A stretch of 64,000 bases of DNA from positions 2,712,603-2,776,602 of the forward strand of contig JAAONU010000013.1 of assembly GCA_012932295.1 (NCBI GenBank), in the 5' to 3' direction. The position numbers and the translations under genes were made by a program. The stretch is from Cyclina sinensis (taxonomy: Eukaryota > Mollusca > Bivalvia > Venerida > Veneridae). Under the pieces are notes generated by a model. The model had not been told where the DNA came from, searched no databases, and saw nothing but the letters and a program-made list of their open reading frames with translations. This document shows, piece by piece, positions 34,787-45,595 of the stretch (position 1 is its first letter; every line of letters starts with the position of its first letter).

Positions 34787-36617
34787 GGTGCATTTTAAAG
34801 ATAATAAACGCAAAAGATAAATGTGTCTGTTTACTTGGAAAAAAATAGAAGAATGATAACAACTGTCTGTTCGTTTCAATGTCGACCCAAACTTGACATT
34901 GTCTGTTTTCAGTTTATTTATAACCGATTCTTTTATTTATTTTATTTCTGATAAATTGCACATTTTAGTTCTGCCGGTGTATAAAATACATTAAGGCAAC
35001 TCTTACGAGACTTTGAATTGACCAAATGTATATTCCTGCACCGATACAACATACACAAGTGCAGTTTATTCCTCAAATTTCATTTCATTTGTGGCTACAT
35101 CCGGGAGAATATGTTCCAAATTTTGACACGCAATACCCTATCCACAGGCAAAATTCACTTTCCCTGACGATAACTGCCTTCCATACATATATCAGGTACA
35201 ACCATTTAAAATTTTATATGCTTTGGTTACTCTATGTTAATATCGGAAGCTCATTAATAAAATGCAGAAAAAATGCATAAATTGACAATTCAAAGAGATG
35301 TTGATTTTTTTTACTTCTACCATAAACAAAGTTAGCCGTTCAGTTTGCTGTTCCTGTTCTGGGCTACTTACATGCAAAACTTTGAATAAAATCACAGTTC
35401 AGAGACATTGTGTTGAAATATTGTGTTCAACTGAAATCGAATCGACAAAATCATTACGTATTGTTTTACGCATTGGCTTTGTCCAAAACAGTGGTTAGGC
35501 ATGTCACAGTTTGGTAATGTTATTCAATAATGTTTTATGCAATTCTTAGTGTGTAAAACTCAAAAGTAGGATCTACGTCATCGTGTATCTGCTCTTTGGT
35601 CCCACGCGGATTGTGCTTTTGTCAACAATCCGTTGAGCGAAATGTATTTTTTTTTTCGATGAGGAATCTGTAGAGTCACAAAAGACCTTTCTGTGCACCG
35701 AAGATTTGCTTGTACATAGTTAAAGAAATCTTATAGTTTAAATTTTAGTAAAGGTTTGAAAACGGGTGGAAGTTTTAATTCTGTATGCTCCCAGGCGGAC
35801 TCTGGTAAAAAAACACCATACATATGATACAGGGTTTTAAAAAACTTTGTATAATAAAAACTTCGTTGTGAAGCATTGTTCATCAAACAAAAGTAAAACC
35901 GATTGATGTTTAGATAATTCGCTGCTTCAGTTTGCCTTGTTTTTGCTTCGAATGCAGATTTTCGTAAAATAAATACCTAAAAACGAAAATGATCCCATGT
36001 TTTAGAAATGTTTCCACGCATTTTCAGAAAAGAAGTGTTTTGTATACAAGTAAAATATTGTCATAAAATTATGAAATTTATAGACATAATTCTTAGAAAT
36101 ATTTATTTGAGTCAACAAATTTATAAATGATACTTGTGAATACTTGTGTATTTTTACATCGAAGTTCATATAAGCCAGTATAACACTGCCCATAATCGTC
36201 ATAAAATAAACTAAATATTGCTGCGTGCCAAACAGGATGGGGGCTACGCCTTTCTCAATTTGGTAGTGTTGACTTAAAATTGAAAGGTTTCTGTGGTATC
36301 TAAACAGAACTGTTGTATTTGATGTTCCTCAAGAGCACAAAGACAGATGTTCAAATTGAACAAAACTAGAATTTATTGTAGTATAAATCACTCATTTATA
36401 CAATAATAGAAAATAAAACACATCTGAAACGTTGTTGACAATCCCAATCTGCTTAAATTCTGGTACAATTCTGTGTTGTAATTAACTACTTAAACGCTCT
36501 AAATAGCCTTGGACGAATGAAGTAGCACCGATATGGCTTCCCATAGGTTTTTGAAAAATAGCGCGCCGGTGACCTTGAGACCATAAATAGCAATAATTTC
36601 TAATCATGAAAAGATGT

Positions 36618-36995
36618 TTAACTTTTCTGTAAAAGTCTCTAAAAATGAATTTGATAACCTTTATGAAGCTCAAACTATTAAAATGACTCAGATCTTGAGG
36701 ATAATTCTCTTACGTTGAGTCTTTATTTGTTTATGACATGTATTTTTATACCTGAATAAATCTATCTATAAAATCTATCTATCTATATAACTTGTAGAAT
36801 TTTTAGAATTTTCGGATGACAACGGAACGGGAATTTACGATGGAGTTTTGCCAAAAAGTGAGCTCCCTTTTTTCAGAGCCATATATGCTAAAATGTTCAA
36901 CCATTACCCAAATATAGTTGAAAAGGGGGTGAAAGCTACCAGTTTGGTTGATTTATCTAAGAAAACGACCACTTTGCCGATCGCCATTCAACCAT
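36618..36995 (+). pseudogene. Broken counterpart of the 97-codon frame (copy A)
   Basis: Homologous to 57754-58047 but interrupted at about 36700-36790 by 90 net extra bases containing stops and a TCTA microsatellite, with no GT-AG borders. The product is unrecognised. Between the copies, changes are mostly amino-acid-altering (about 9 against 3 silent by eye), so there is no sign of coding constraint. Confidence 0.35.
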
Positions 36996-37114
36996 AAAAC
37001 GGGTGACTCAACCAAAACTTGGAGTTTCACCCAAGCGTAGAAGTCAATTACACATGTTTTTACAATAAACAGTAATAACCAAGTAAATACTTTAACCCAA
37101 ACTTAGTGATTCAG

Positions 37115-37439
37115 ACAGACAGACAGACAGACAGATAGACAGATTTCTTTATTACACCCAGTGTAATTTTTTACAACATGGGGATAAGCAATTTAAAGGA
37201 AAAGACAAACGTGTAACTTCCGGGAGTACCTGAAAAAGTAGAGAGTTTAATACTGACATACTTTAAAGTTTTAACTTTGGGGGAATCCTCGTGTATAAAA
37301 AAACATAAAGTAATATGTTAACAGTTGTAGAAACAGCATTTGGAAAATTTCAGAGACAGTGTATAGTAATACATAAAGTAAATTGTTAACAGTTATGCAA
37401 ACAGCATATAGGAAATTTAAGAAACAGACTATAGCCTCA
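37115..37439 (-). mobile_element. Private retroposon insertion in copy A
   Basis: Copy B reads straight through this point (GTGATTCAG/TGGATTAG at 58156-58172), so this 325-bp block is an insertion. It starts with (ACAG)n and TTTCTTTATTACACC, which on minus reads as an AATAAAGAAA-type 3' end with a CTGT repeat tail. A TCAG at both edges may be a short target duplication. The interior has a diverged ~68-bp tandem duplication (ACATAAAGTAA, GTTAACAGTT, AAACAGCAT). No ORF, so it is SINE-like or a LINE 3' fragment. Confidence 0.65.
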
Positions 37440-38296
37440 GTGGATTAGTAATATGGATTAGGATTTGTCAGACTGACAAGCATGTCAAAACATTTACGAA
37501 CAAGAGTTTCGAGTCGTGAAATCGGATGACAAACTGTTGCATGAAAAAAAAACACATCAAGAAAATTCAGTTAAACGAGTTTCATAACCTACATAAATGG
37601 ATTTATGTGTTTTGTCACTTTATCAGAACACTGTTCATTTTGTATCTTATAATGAATCAGTAGGCTGAACTTGGTTACGAAATCAATCATTTTACAAGCT
37701 ACAAGGTAGGATTTAGCAACTCTAAAACCTGGGGTGTATCAATATTACTCTAGAATGCTGAAAACAGTGTCAACACACTGTCTGCATGAATATTTTTCGT
37801 AGAGAGTCGATCATTCAAAATACAAATCAATTCAAAGAGATAGACGTACTTTGATGCGTGGTCGTCAAATCTTTACAATACTGAGAAAAATCTATAAAAA
37901 AACAAATACACAGAAAGAAGTGTGGTTTGTCGAGAATAATTATCGGCACTAAATTTATCAGGTCATGTAAATAAAATATTGTTTCTAAAATAACTTATGT
38001 ATGCAAACTAAATCCGAGCAATATAATATATATTTATTTATTTATAAGTGAAAGTAACATCCAATTTTCTCTTTAGCAAGTTGCGTATGCATTAGTGCAA
38101 ACTTTTTTCATAACTTTGCGATAATGTTATTTATTTGTTAATTCAGTTTCAGTTTCAGTTTTTATTTGGCAAATCGGCATATTTAACATACCTTTGGCCA
38201 ATTTAACAAATACAATTGACGAATATGGCCAAGACATAAAGCATCATACATAGTTTACAAGATAAACAAATAAACAAACATGTACATTTACAAAAT

Positions 38297-41200
38297 TTAA
38301 GAAGCAGCTTCCGTTTCAAGACATATCTTCCTTAACTGGAACGCTTCATATATGTATTTTGCAGTTTTATAGAGCTTAGATTTACTCATACAAGACATAA
38401 TATTAACAAATTTCCGTACATTAGGCCAAGAACAATTACCAAAATATTTATTTCTCAGATCAACATATGCAGGACAAGTTAATAGAAAGTGATACTCTGA
38501 TTCAATCATTTTTGTGTTACACATTTTACAGATTCGCTCATGTCTTTGTGAACCAATAAATCTTCCAAATTCAATTTCTAGGTTGTGAGAACACAATCTG
38601 AAACATGTTAAACATTTTCGTAATTTATCATTTCTTAAAGAGCTAAGATAATTTTCATAACCAAAACACATTTTATACTTTCTATAGTAATCTAGTTTTG
38701 ACATATTCAATGTTGTCTCATTCCAAAATTGTATAAACTGATCTCTAATACGTTGTTTCATAGCAGGAAAATAATTTACATCTTGTCTAAAACTCACTAG
38801 AAGATTACTGTAGCCTAAATTATCTATCAGTTGTTTAATCTTATAGGCCCAACAATTCACATTATTTCCATAGCTAAGATCTAAATATAATCTATACATA
38901 TGTGAATCCTGGTTTTTCATTATTTTTAACCAGTATTTAATAGCTCTTTCTTTACAAATTACAGAAAGTGGGTACCTACCCAGTTCACCAAGAACAGCTG
39001 AATTCGGAGTTTGTTGTTTGACACCCAAAAGAAGTTTACAAAATTTTATATGAAGTTTATCTACTTCAGGAAATTCATAGATACCCCATACTTCAGAGCT
39101 ATAAAGAATAATTGGTACAACCATAGAATCAAAAAGTGCAAGCTTCATTTTGATATCAAAATTGACTTTATCAAAAAGAGATAAAATTGAATTATATGCT
39201 TTAAGAGCTTGATCTGAAAGTGCCTTAACAGACTTTTTCATGTTCCCTGTATAAGTAAAATTTACACCAAGATAAGTAAAATTATCTACTACCTCAATTT
39301 GATCATCATTTATTTTCCAAACAAAATTATTTACTTGTTTTCTTTTCTCAAAAACACATATTTTCGTTTTATTAACATTTATTTTAAGGCCCCATTTAAT
39401 AGAATAGTTATTAACAATATCTAATTGGGCTTGCAAAGATTGAGGGTTAGTTGTGAATAAAGCAATATCATCAGCAAAAAGAAGCATATACATACTCAAC
39501 TGATTAAGGTCATTTTCACTTAATAGGTTATAATCAATATTTTCATGAATGTCATTAACGAAAAGAATAAATAATAATGGCGAGAGTGGTTCTCCTTGTT
39601 TTAAACCTATAGACACGTCAAAAAAGTCTGAAAAATTCGTAGCAGACACCTGTACACAAGATTTAACATTTGCATATATAGACTTTACAATATTAACCAT
39701 TTTACAGCTGACGCCTTGTTTTAAAAGCTTTACCCATAAGGCATCTCTAACGACTGTGTCGAACGCTTTTTCATAATCAATGAATGCACAATACAACTTA
39801 GATTTATTATTCAACACTTTTTGAATGATAGAATGAAGTATAAATATGCAGTCAGCGGTAGAATGATTATCTCTAAAACCAAACTGTGATTCATTAAATA
39901 CATGATTTTGCTCACACCATTTATTCAATCTATTTCTAAGCAATAAAGAGAATATTTTACCTATAACATTAACAAGTGTAATACCTCTGTAATTAGAAGG
40001 ATTTGTTACATCACCTTTTTTATGAATTGGTACAATTATACCCTTACACCAAGCTTCTGGGTATATACCAGAATCATAAATTTTATTAAAAATCGAAACA
40101 AGGTATGGGGAGATAAAACTATTAGAATCGATAAAAAAATCAGCTACGTTCCTATCATAATCGCAACTTTTCCCCCTATTCAAAGATGCAATTGTTTTTG
40201 AAACCTCTTCAATAACAAAAGGACGATCAAGCTCATCAATGTTTACCTCATCGTACCTCCCTTCATGTATATCGTCAAATGAACAGTCATTATGCATTGT
40301 ATTTGAAATATTCTTAAAATGTTCTACGAAATCATGCGTACTTACATCTGATGAATTAGATTTATTACTATTTTTAAACTTATTTATATACTTCCAAAAT
40401 TTCCTTGGACTTTTCTTACTTATATCATTTAATTTGGTCCTCTCTTTAATATAATATGAACGTTTTACAGTCCGTTTAATGATTAGATATTCACTCCTAC
40501 TTTTACGAAAATTATCTTTATTTATTTCAGTTTTATTTAAATGAAAAATTCTCTTATTATGTTGGAAAATAGCCTTAGCACGTTTACACTGCTCATTAAA
40601 CCATGGGGCTTTCTTCTTTTTTATATGTTTTCTTTTTTGACTTGTAAAGGATCGACCATTCAACCTAAATGAGATATCATATACAGTCTTTGAAAATTCA
40701 TTTATACATGCATTTAAATCAATTTCACCTGTATTCAGTTTATGTGACAACTCATCAAAAACATATCTATTTTCCTCTAATAAAGTTTGCAACTGTTCCG
40801 GGTCTGTATTTTCCCATACAATTTTATCATACGTAAAGCTATCAGTCATATAGAAAAAGTTATTTTCAACATTCATAGAAAAAGATACTGGACAGTGATC
40901 AGAAAATTCAGTTAAACTATGCACATTCATACTCGATATACAAGGAAAATTAGTGTAACTCGTTATGAGATAATCTACAACACTAGCAGCATTTTTGTTT
41001 CTACTCAAATTATGACACGTAAATTCACCCCTCTCAAGGCGACCGTTTGCAATAATAATGTCATTTTCTTTACAAAGGGATAGCAGACGGTTACCAAAAC
41101 CATTTACATGATTATCCCGAGAAATGCGTGCAGGAATATCAAGTACAGACTGGTTACTCACAGGTAAATCGATATAACGGTCAAGATTAATATCTTGCAC

Positions 41201-41701
41201 AAAGTCAGGTTTTTGACCTGTCCTAGAATTGAGGTCACCTGTCAAAAATACGTCACCAAGAAAACTATAGTGTCTAATGTCAGTATTTAACTGTTCAAAA
41301 AAATCGAATTCATACAAGCTAGAACTAACATTTTTATAAACACTAGATTCTTCAGGGGGTATATAGCATGTGCAAAAATAAAGGTCATTAATTGTCCCAA
41401 AATGTTCTTTCTTTAGTCTGAACCAGACAATACCGTTTGAATTTAAACTTGTTAGCTCAATTTTATTTCGATACTCTTCTTTATAGTATATAATAACCCC
41501 TCCACTAAAACGCTTCGCTCTACGGTTTGTTTTTGGTCTCGCACAAACGAAAGAGTAATATCCATCAATATCAATATTTGCTATTTTGGAGTTCCATGTT
41601 TCAGTCAACAAAAGTATATCATAAGATTTCACAAAACTCAAAAAGTCTGGATCGTCTAATTTATTCTTAATCCCCTGAACGTTCCATAATAAAAAACTCA
41701 A
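38297..41701 (-). CDS. LINE ORF2: endonuclease and reverse transcriptase
   Basis: An uninterrupted frame of 1134 codons. The APE-type endonuclease occupies roughly residues 1-280, with WNVQG, LTETW, LTGDLNSRTG, SVVDYL and EFSDHCPVSF. Reverse transcriptase lies about 545-800: IVPIHKKGDVTNPSNYRGIT, AFIDYEKAFD, LKQGEPLSPLLF and the catalytic FADDIALFT near residue 742. A C-terminal zinc-type motif (CKMCNTK...YHFLLTCP) ends the protein. It nicks target DNA and copies the element RNA. There is no ATG near the start: the first listed codon is TTG, and the frame is open back to the ORF1 stop, 18 bases upstream and in the same frame as ORF1. It may therefore be made by UAG readthrough or reinitiation. 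The residue numbers count from 41701. Confidence 0.95.
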   Translation of the reverse strand: MSFLLWNVQGIKNKLDDPDFLSFVKSYDILLLTETWNSKIANIDIDGYYSFVCARPKTNRRAKRFSGGVIIYYKEEYRNKIELTSLNSNGIVWFRLKKEHFGTINDLYFCTCYIPPEESSVYKNVSSSLYEFDFFEQLNTDIRHYSFLGDVFLTGDLNSRTGQKPDFVQDINLDRYIDLPVSNQSVLDIPARISRDNHVNGFGNRLLSLCKENDIIIANGRLERGEFTCHNLSRNKNAASVVDYLITSYTNFPCISSMNVHSLTEFSDHCPVSFSMNVENNFFYMTDSFTYDKIVWENTDPEQLQTLLEENRYVFDELSHKLNTGEIDLNACINEFSKTVYDISFRLNGRSFTSQKRKHIKKKKAPWFNEQCKRAKAIFQHNKRIFHLNKTEINKDNFRKSRSEYLIIKRTVKRSYYIKERTKLNDISKKSPRKFWKYINKFKNSNKSNSSDVSTHDFVEHFKNISNTMHNDCSFDDIHEGRYDEVNIDELDRPFVIEEVSKTIASLNRGKSCDYDRNVADFFIDSNSFISPYLVSIFNKIYDSGIYPEAWCKGIIVPIHKKGDVTNPSNYRGITLVNVIGKIFSLLLRNRLNKWCEQNHVFNESQFGFRDNHSTADCIFILHSIIQKVLNNKSKLYCAFIDYEKAFDTVVRDALWVKLLKQGVSCKMVNIVKSIYANVKSCVQVSATNFSDFFDVSIGLKQGEPLSPLLFILFVNDIHENIDYNLLSENDLNQLSMYMLLFADDIALFTTNPQSLQAQLDIVNNYSIKWGLKINVNKTKICVFEKRKQVNNFVWKINDDQIEVVDNFTYLGVNFTYTGNMKKSVKALSDQALKAYNSILSLFDKVNFDIKMKLALFDSMVVPIILYSSEVWGIYEFPEVDKLHIKFCKLLLGVKQQTPNSAVLGELGRYPLSVICKERAIKYWLKIMKNQDSHMYRLYLDLSYGNNVNCWAYKIKQLIDNLGYSNLLVSFRQDVNYFPAMKQRIRDQFIQFWNETTLNMSKLDYYRKYKMCFGYENYLSSLRNDKLRKCLTCFRLCSHNLEIEFGRFIGSQRHERICKMCNTKMIESEYHFLLTCPAYVDLRNKYFGNCSWPNVRKFVNIMSCMSKSKLYKTAKYIYEAFQLRKICLETEAAS

Positions 41702-41719
41702 CTGCTTCTCGGCGCTATC

Positions 41720-42742
41720 CTAATCTGAAGATGGTACAAACAAACGTCCGTCAATGTAGAGCTTGTCATAAACCAACACTGCTGTTTTATTAAGGTTTTT
41801 GGCTTTAACAAGTTCGGGAATTAATTTTTTCCGCCGCTCCTGTATTTCTTTTGGATATTGGTCCGAGACCCTGATAACTGTGTCCTCACGTTTTTCGAAC
41901 ACTTTTTGTTTTACAGTCATTTTATCAGGGGTGTGGCTAAAGTTGACCACAATCGGACGGGTCTTGGTACTGATATATCTACCGATGCGGTGTGCTCGAT
42001 TAATTTTAATGGATTCTCCGGCCCCTTCTATCCCCAGATCTTTTTCACAGAAGTCTAAAATTTTATTGAGACAGTTTTCACTTTTTCTCTCCTCCACTGT
42101 ATTTAACTCATCAAAATTGTAAAACATGAGATTATCTCTCATGGATCTAGACTGTATATCTAAGATCTCTTCAGACAAACGTGAATTTTCCTGCTTAATG
42201 GCTTCATATTCCTTACCAATATGTTTTAATTTTGATGACTCAGAACTAAGTTTATCATCAATTTCAGCATGTTTTGTTTTGATCTCATCACAAATTTGAC
42301 TATCATAATGCCTGCTCAGCTCTATATCCGAAACTTGTTTGTTTAGGTCAAAAGATTGTCTCTCCAAAGAAGATACGCGTTCATCTAACAAGGTCAATTT
42401 TTGTGACATTTTGGTTATCTGCATTTCTATTGAATCAAGTTTACGTAATCGATTATCCATGACGTCCAATTTTTCCAATATCACTTGATAAAAGTTTGTA
42501 CCGTTACTTTGTACTTGTTGAACACTCGTCGGCTGTTGATTTATATACTGTGGGGGAGCTACGGGGTAAAACCCGCCATTTATAGGTGGAAGCTGAGACA
42601 AAAAACTCCCTGACATACCTGGGGATGTTACCGATGCTTGTGACTGGTCTGTCATTGTTATGCGTTTGCCAGGCTGATCATTAGTATAATTTGGAGAAGA
42701 ATCAGACTTGGTCCTCTTTTTGTTTCCCTTGTTTCTACCCAT
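41720..42742 (-). CDS. LINE ORF1: coiled-coil and RRM-like RNA-binding protein
   Basis: 340 codons from an ATG at 42742. It has a basic N-terminus (GRNKGNKKRTKS), then a Pro/Gln-rich segment. A long coiled coil follows at about residues 90-205 (LDVMDNRLRKLDSIEMQI through IKQENSRLSEEILDIQ). Then comes an L1-ORF1p-like RRM region starting RDNLMFYNFDE with INRAHRIGR and RPIVVNFSH, and a C-terminal basic domain (ERRKKLIPELVKAK). This fits the RNA-binding chaperone of the LINE ribonucleoprotein. The frame ends in TAG (41722-41720) and continues open into ORF2. Confidence 0.9.
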   Translation of the reverse strand: MGRNKGNKKRTKSDSSPNYTNDQPGKRITMTDQSQASVTSPGMSGSFLSQLPPINGGFYPVAPPQYINQQPTSVQQVQSNGTNFYQVILEKLDVMDNRLRKLDSIEMQITKMSQKLTLLDERVSSLERQSFDLNKQVSDIELSRHYDSQICDEIKTKHAEIDDKLSSESSKLKHIGKEYEAIKQENSRLSEEILDIQSRSMRDNLMFYNFDELNTVEERKSENCLNKILDFCEKDLGIEGAGESIKINRAHRIGRYISTKTRPIVVNFSHTPDKMTVKQKVFEKREDTVIRVSDQYPKEIQERRKKLIPELVKAKNLNKTAVLVYDKLYIDGRLFVPSSD

Positions 42743-42990
42743 TCAAACCATAGAAAATGATTAGCTTAGTCCATTCAACACACAGACATAACTATACATC
42801 ACTATATACTCGAATACACTCAAATGTTTCTTTTTAATACACTCAAACTGAGAAAACCATACAGTTCCACCTTCAAAAATCACACTTTTTATATCCATAT
42901 TCCTCCATATTTTCTAAAAATTAGCAAAACGTATGCCTAAAATCCGAGAGCGAAAAAATAACGTCCGCCATATTCGTCACGTGTTATGTA
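42743..42990 (-). promoter_or_regulatory. LINE 5' UTR / internal promoter candidate
   Basis: About 250 bases precede ORF1. At the extreme 5' end (minus strand) an E-box CACGTG (42978-42983) is followed closely by AATATGGCGG (42964-42973), which resembles a YY1/initiator-type site. YY1 at the 5' end positions initiation in human L1; use here is inference. Confidence 0.4.
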
Positions 42991-42999
42991 AAAAAAAAA

Positions 43000-44029
43000 T
43001 GGGCGGTATTATAACTTTAAGTCTAAAACAACTGGAACTTTCAAAAAAAACAATTATGTCATTTTTGAGCATTGTTCTACATAGTCTTGATTTAACTGAA
43101 ATTGTCATCGGTTTTTATATGAAAAAAATCTAATTGATATAAGTATGGTCTTAAATTGTTTTCTTTTGTTCAGCGACTTAAGAATTATTATAACAAGCCA
43201 TATACTTTTACAAACCACTTACAACTGTTTTCTTGAATAGACGAAAAAATTTCATTTGTACATTTAGACTATCTTTAAAATTGAATAACAGTATGAAAAG
43301 AGAGGCAGTCGGTAGAGAAATGGAAAAAAATACCTCAGTTATAACAGTCATTGCTCGTGTTTTCAATCGTTCAATCGTCGGCACCATACCTGACGTGCAA
43401 GACGCTTAATAATTGATATTTTCCAATTTCATGCATTTCAAATGAAGTAATTATGTCGGTAACAGCTTTTACTGCAGAAAAAGATTTCTCCAGTTAATTC
43501 TTATTACCTTTTCAATTTTTACAGGTGCACCTAAGGGTTCAATATGAACCCGTTTAAAGTCATTCACCTTTAAGATTTGGTGCATTGCAGCTGGTAAATG
43601 AAAGCAACTGCTAAATGCAAATACAATGATGCTTACTGTGGAATGTTTGCGTCAGCATTTTAATTATTTAAGAAATCTTTCAGCAGCCATACTTTTTTCC
43701 ATTTGGCATTGATATTTGTTTAGGATACAGATATTTCAATTAAGCAGCATTATTCTTGCCCTTAAAAATAAACATGCACTAATCCAGGACCACAAATTTT
43801 AATTTTCTTTGAGTTTCTTCATCGATTTAAAAGCAGTTTTTTTACTCCCACACCATAAATAGTTCAGCTGTTCGTCGTTTTTTTTTATTGAACATACATT
43901 GAAATTCCAACTGATCTATTTCTTGGAATGACCTTTATCTTCTCTAACGTACAATTTCCATTGATAGTGCAAATTGCAAATAATGTGTAAAATACTTAAC
44001 ACCGATGGAAAGAAATAATTTTGAACGTT
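43000..44029. other. Copy-A sequence, no gene
   Basis: 43000-43520 matches copy B 58893-59415, and 43953-44029 matches copy B near 59428-59508. The ~420 bases between are absent from copy B. No coding evidence. Confidence 0.5.
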
Positions 44030-44760
44030 ATCTGAAATATCTGTGTAATGTCAAACATTGCCTCAGAAAATGAAATGTTATTTTGCAATCTGAAATAATG
44101 AGTTTAATGTTTAACATTGACTGAGACAATGAATGTAAGATTGCAATATGATATGTTTAATGTTTGACAATAACTGAGCCAATGGATGTTAAACTGCAAT
44201 CTGCAATAATGTATTTAATGTTGATAATGTTTTGGACAATTAATGTTGCACTACATTCTGAGATAATGTGTTTGGTTTTTAACACTGAATGATACAGCTG
44301 ATGTTTGAGCACAGTCTGAGATAATGTCTTAGATGCTTAACTCTGACTGAGACAATGGATGTAAGACTGCAGCATGAGATAATGTCTTAAATGCTTAACT
44401 CTGACTGAGACAATGGATGTTAGACTGCTGCATGAGATAATGTGTTAAATGCTTAACTCTGACTGAGACAATTGATGTTAGACTGCAGCATGAGATAATG
44501 TGTTAAATGCTTAACTCTGATTGAGACAGTGGATGTTAGACTGCAGCATGAGATAATGTGTTAAATGCTTAACTATGACGGATACAATGAATGTTCAACT
44601 CCTATCTGAGATAATCTGTTTTGTGTTTAACACTGACTGAGATAATGAGTGTTAGGTTACACTTAGAAATAATGTGTTTAATGTTCAAGAGTAACGGAGG
44701 CAAAGAATGTTAGACTGCAATTTAAGGTAATGTGTTTAATGTTTTACATGCTTAGTTTAG
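44030..44760. repeat. ~58-bp tandem repeat array, about 12 units
   Basis: The unit contains CTCTGACTGAGACAATGGAT, GTTAGACTGCAGCATGAGAT and AATGTGTTAAATGCTTAA. Central units are 58 bases apart (44341, 44399, 44457) and nearly identical, and the flanking units diverge. The array is absent from copy B. Confidence 0.9.
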
Positions 44761-45595
44761 AAGGGACCTGAAAGCTTTTTGTATTATGTCAGCTTAAATT
44801 CTGATATGTCTTTTTATTGCATTAATACAAAAGTGTAAAACTGATACAAAATTATCGCTCTTGTAAGACGAAGTATTGAATGAACATCTTTTTATAAAAG
44901 AGTTTCACGGTTGGTAATTTCTTGAACTTTTATCATTTTTTTTTAAAGACGAAACCGACCTAGACTGTTACCACTAGTTTGCTTGTTTACTGTTACTTAA
45001 TAGACATATAACACTTTACTGAATTATATAAGGGAGGAGCGCCAATACATAACAATTTCATTTTCTTATTCACCTGCTTGAATCTTAACTCAGTTTCAAC
45101 AGTATGCTTATTGTACATTCGCGAAGCTTTTTATGAAGTATCTCTGTTAGTTTAGTTATATCGGCAAAAGCACTTACCACTCAGCAGTAAAAACTGAATA
45201 ACAATATAAAAACAGAAAGCTATTGATTTTGTCAACAGTAAACAACTTAAAACTTTTAAAAATGTGATATTTTTATATATTTTTTCACATCTCTGGTATA
45301 CACTTTTCAAGAATCCGTTTTCTTAACTGATTCTTTCTTTGTTTCCCTCATCTTTCATTTATTTAACCTTATACAAGTTACATTAATTATTGTTACACAA
45401 AAATGTATATATTTATTACAATCAATTCTGTCACCATATTGTATGTAGTTTATCTGTTTCTGAGAAGGACCAGTTTTAATGTTGTGAGAACATTTATGAA
45501 ATATTTAATGCAATAAAAACTGTTTGAAATATTGATTGTGCGATTATTGGTACTTTTTCTGTGGACCATTGAGACAATAGTTTTACAGTGTGTTT

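Larger units (their letters stand above)
38141..42998 (-). mobile_element. Near-complete APE-type non-LTR retrotransposon (LINE)
   Basis: This 4.86-kb element has two long intact ORFs on minus. Its limits are set by copy B of the duplication, where the uninterrupted site (TTATTTGTTAATGGGAGG near 58877-58898) lacks it. The 3' end at 38141 is a short ACTGAA repeat after AAATAAAA, not poly(A). The 5' end at about 42990 starts ACATAACACGTGACGAATAT and is preceded by a T run on minus. Target duplication is at most about 3 bp (AAT). Intact ORFs and an insertion after the duplication make it the youngest LINE in the window. The clade is unassigned. Confidence 0.95.
33314..45595 (+). repeat. Segmental duplication, copy A
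   Basis: Direct-orientation paralogue of 50850-59802. Homology starts at TTTAAAATTCATTTGCATTT in both. It can be followed through 33.3-34.1 kb, 34.79-38.14 kb, 43.0-43.5 kb, 43.95-44.03 kb and 45.34-45.6 kb, interrupted by insertions and deletions private to one copy. Copy A carries private insertions at 37115-37439 and 38141-42998 and a private tandem array at 44030-44760. It also differs by a 90-bp indel in the shared open frame near 36700. Confidence 0.9.

Noticed and set aside
35026..35280. 84-codon frame conserved in copy B (56292-56603)
   Set aside because: Most differences between the duplicates change the amino acid and there is no known motif. Conservation simply reflects the recent duplication.
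36700..36790. Ninety-base difference between duplicates as a lost intron
   Set aside because: The extra sequence lacks GT-AG borders and contains a TCTA microsatellite, so it is an ordinary indel.
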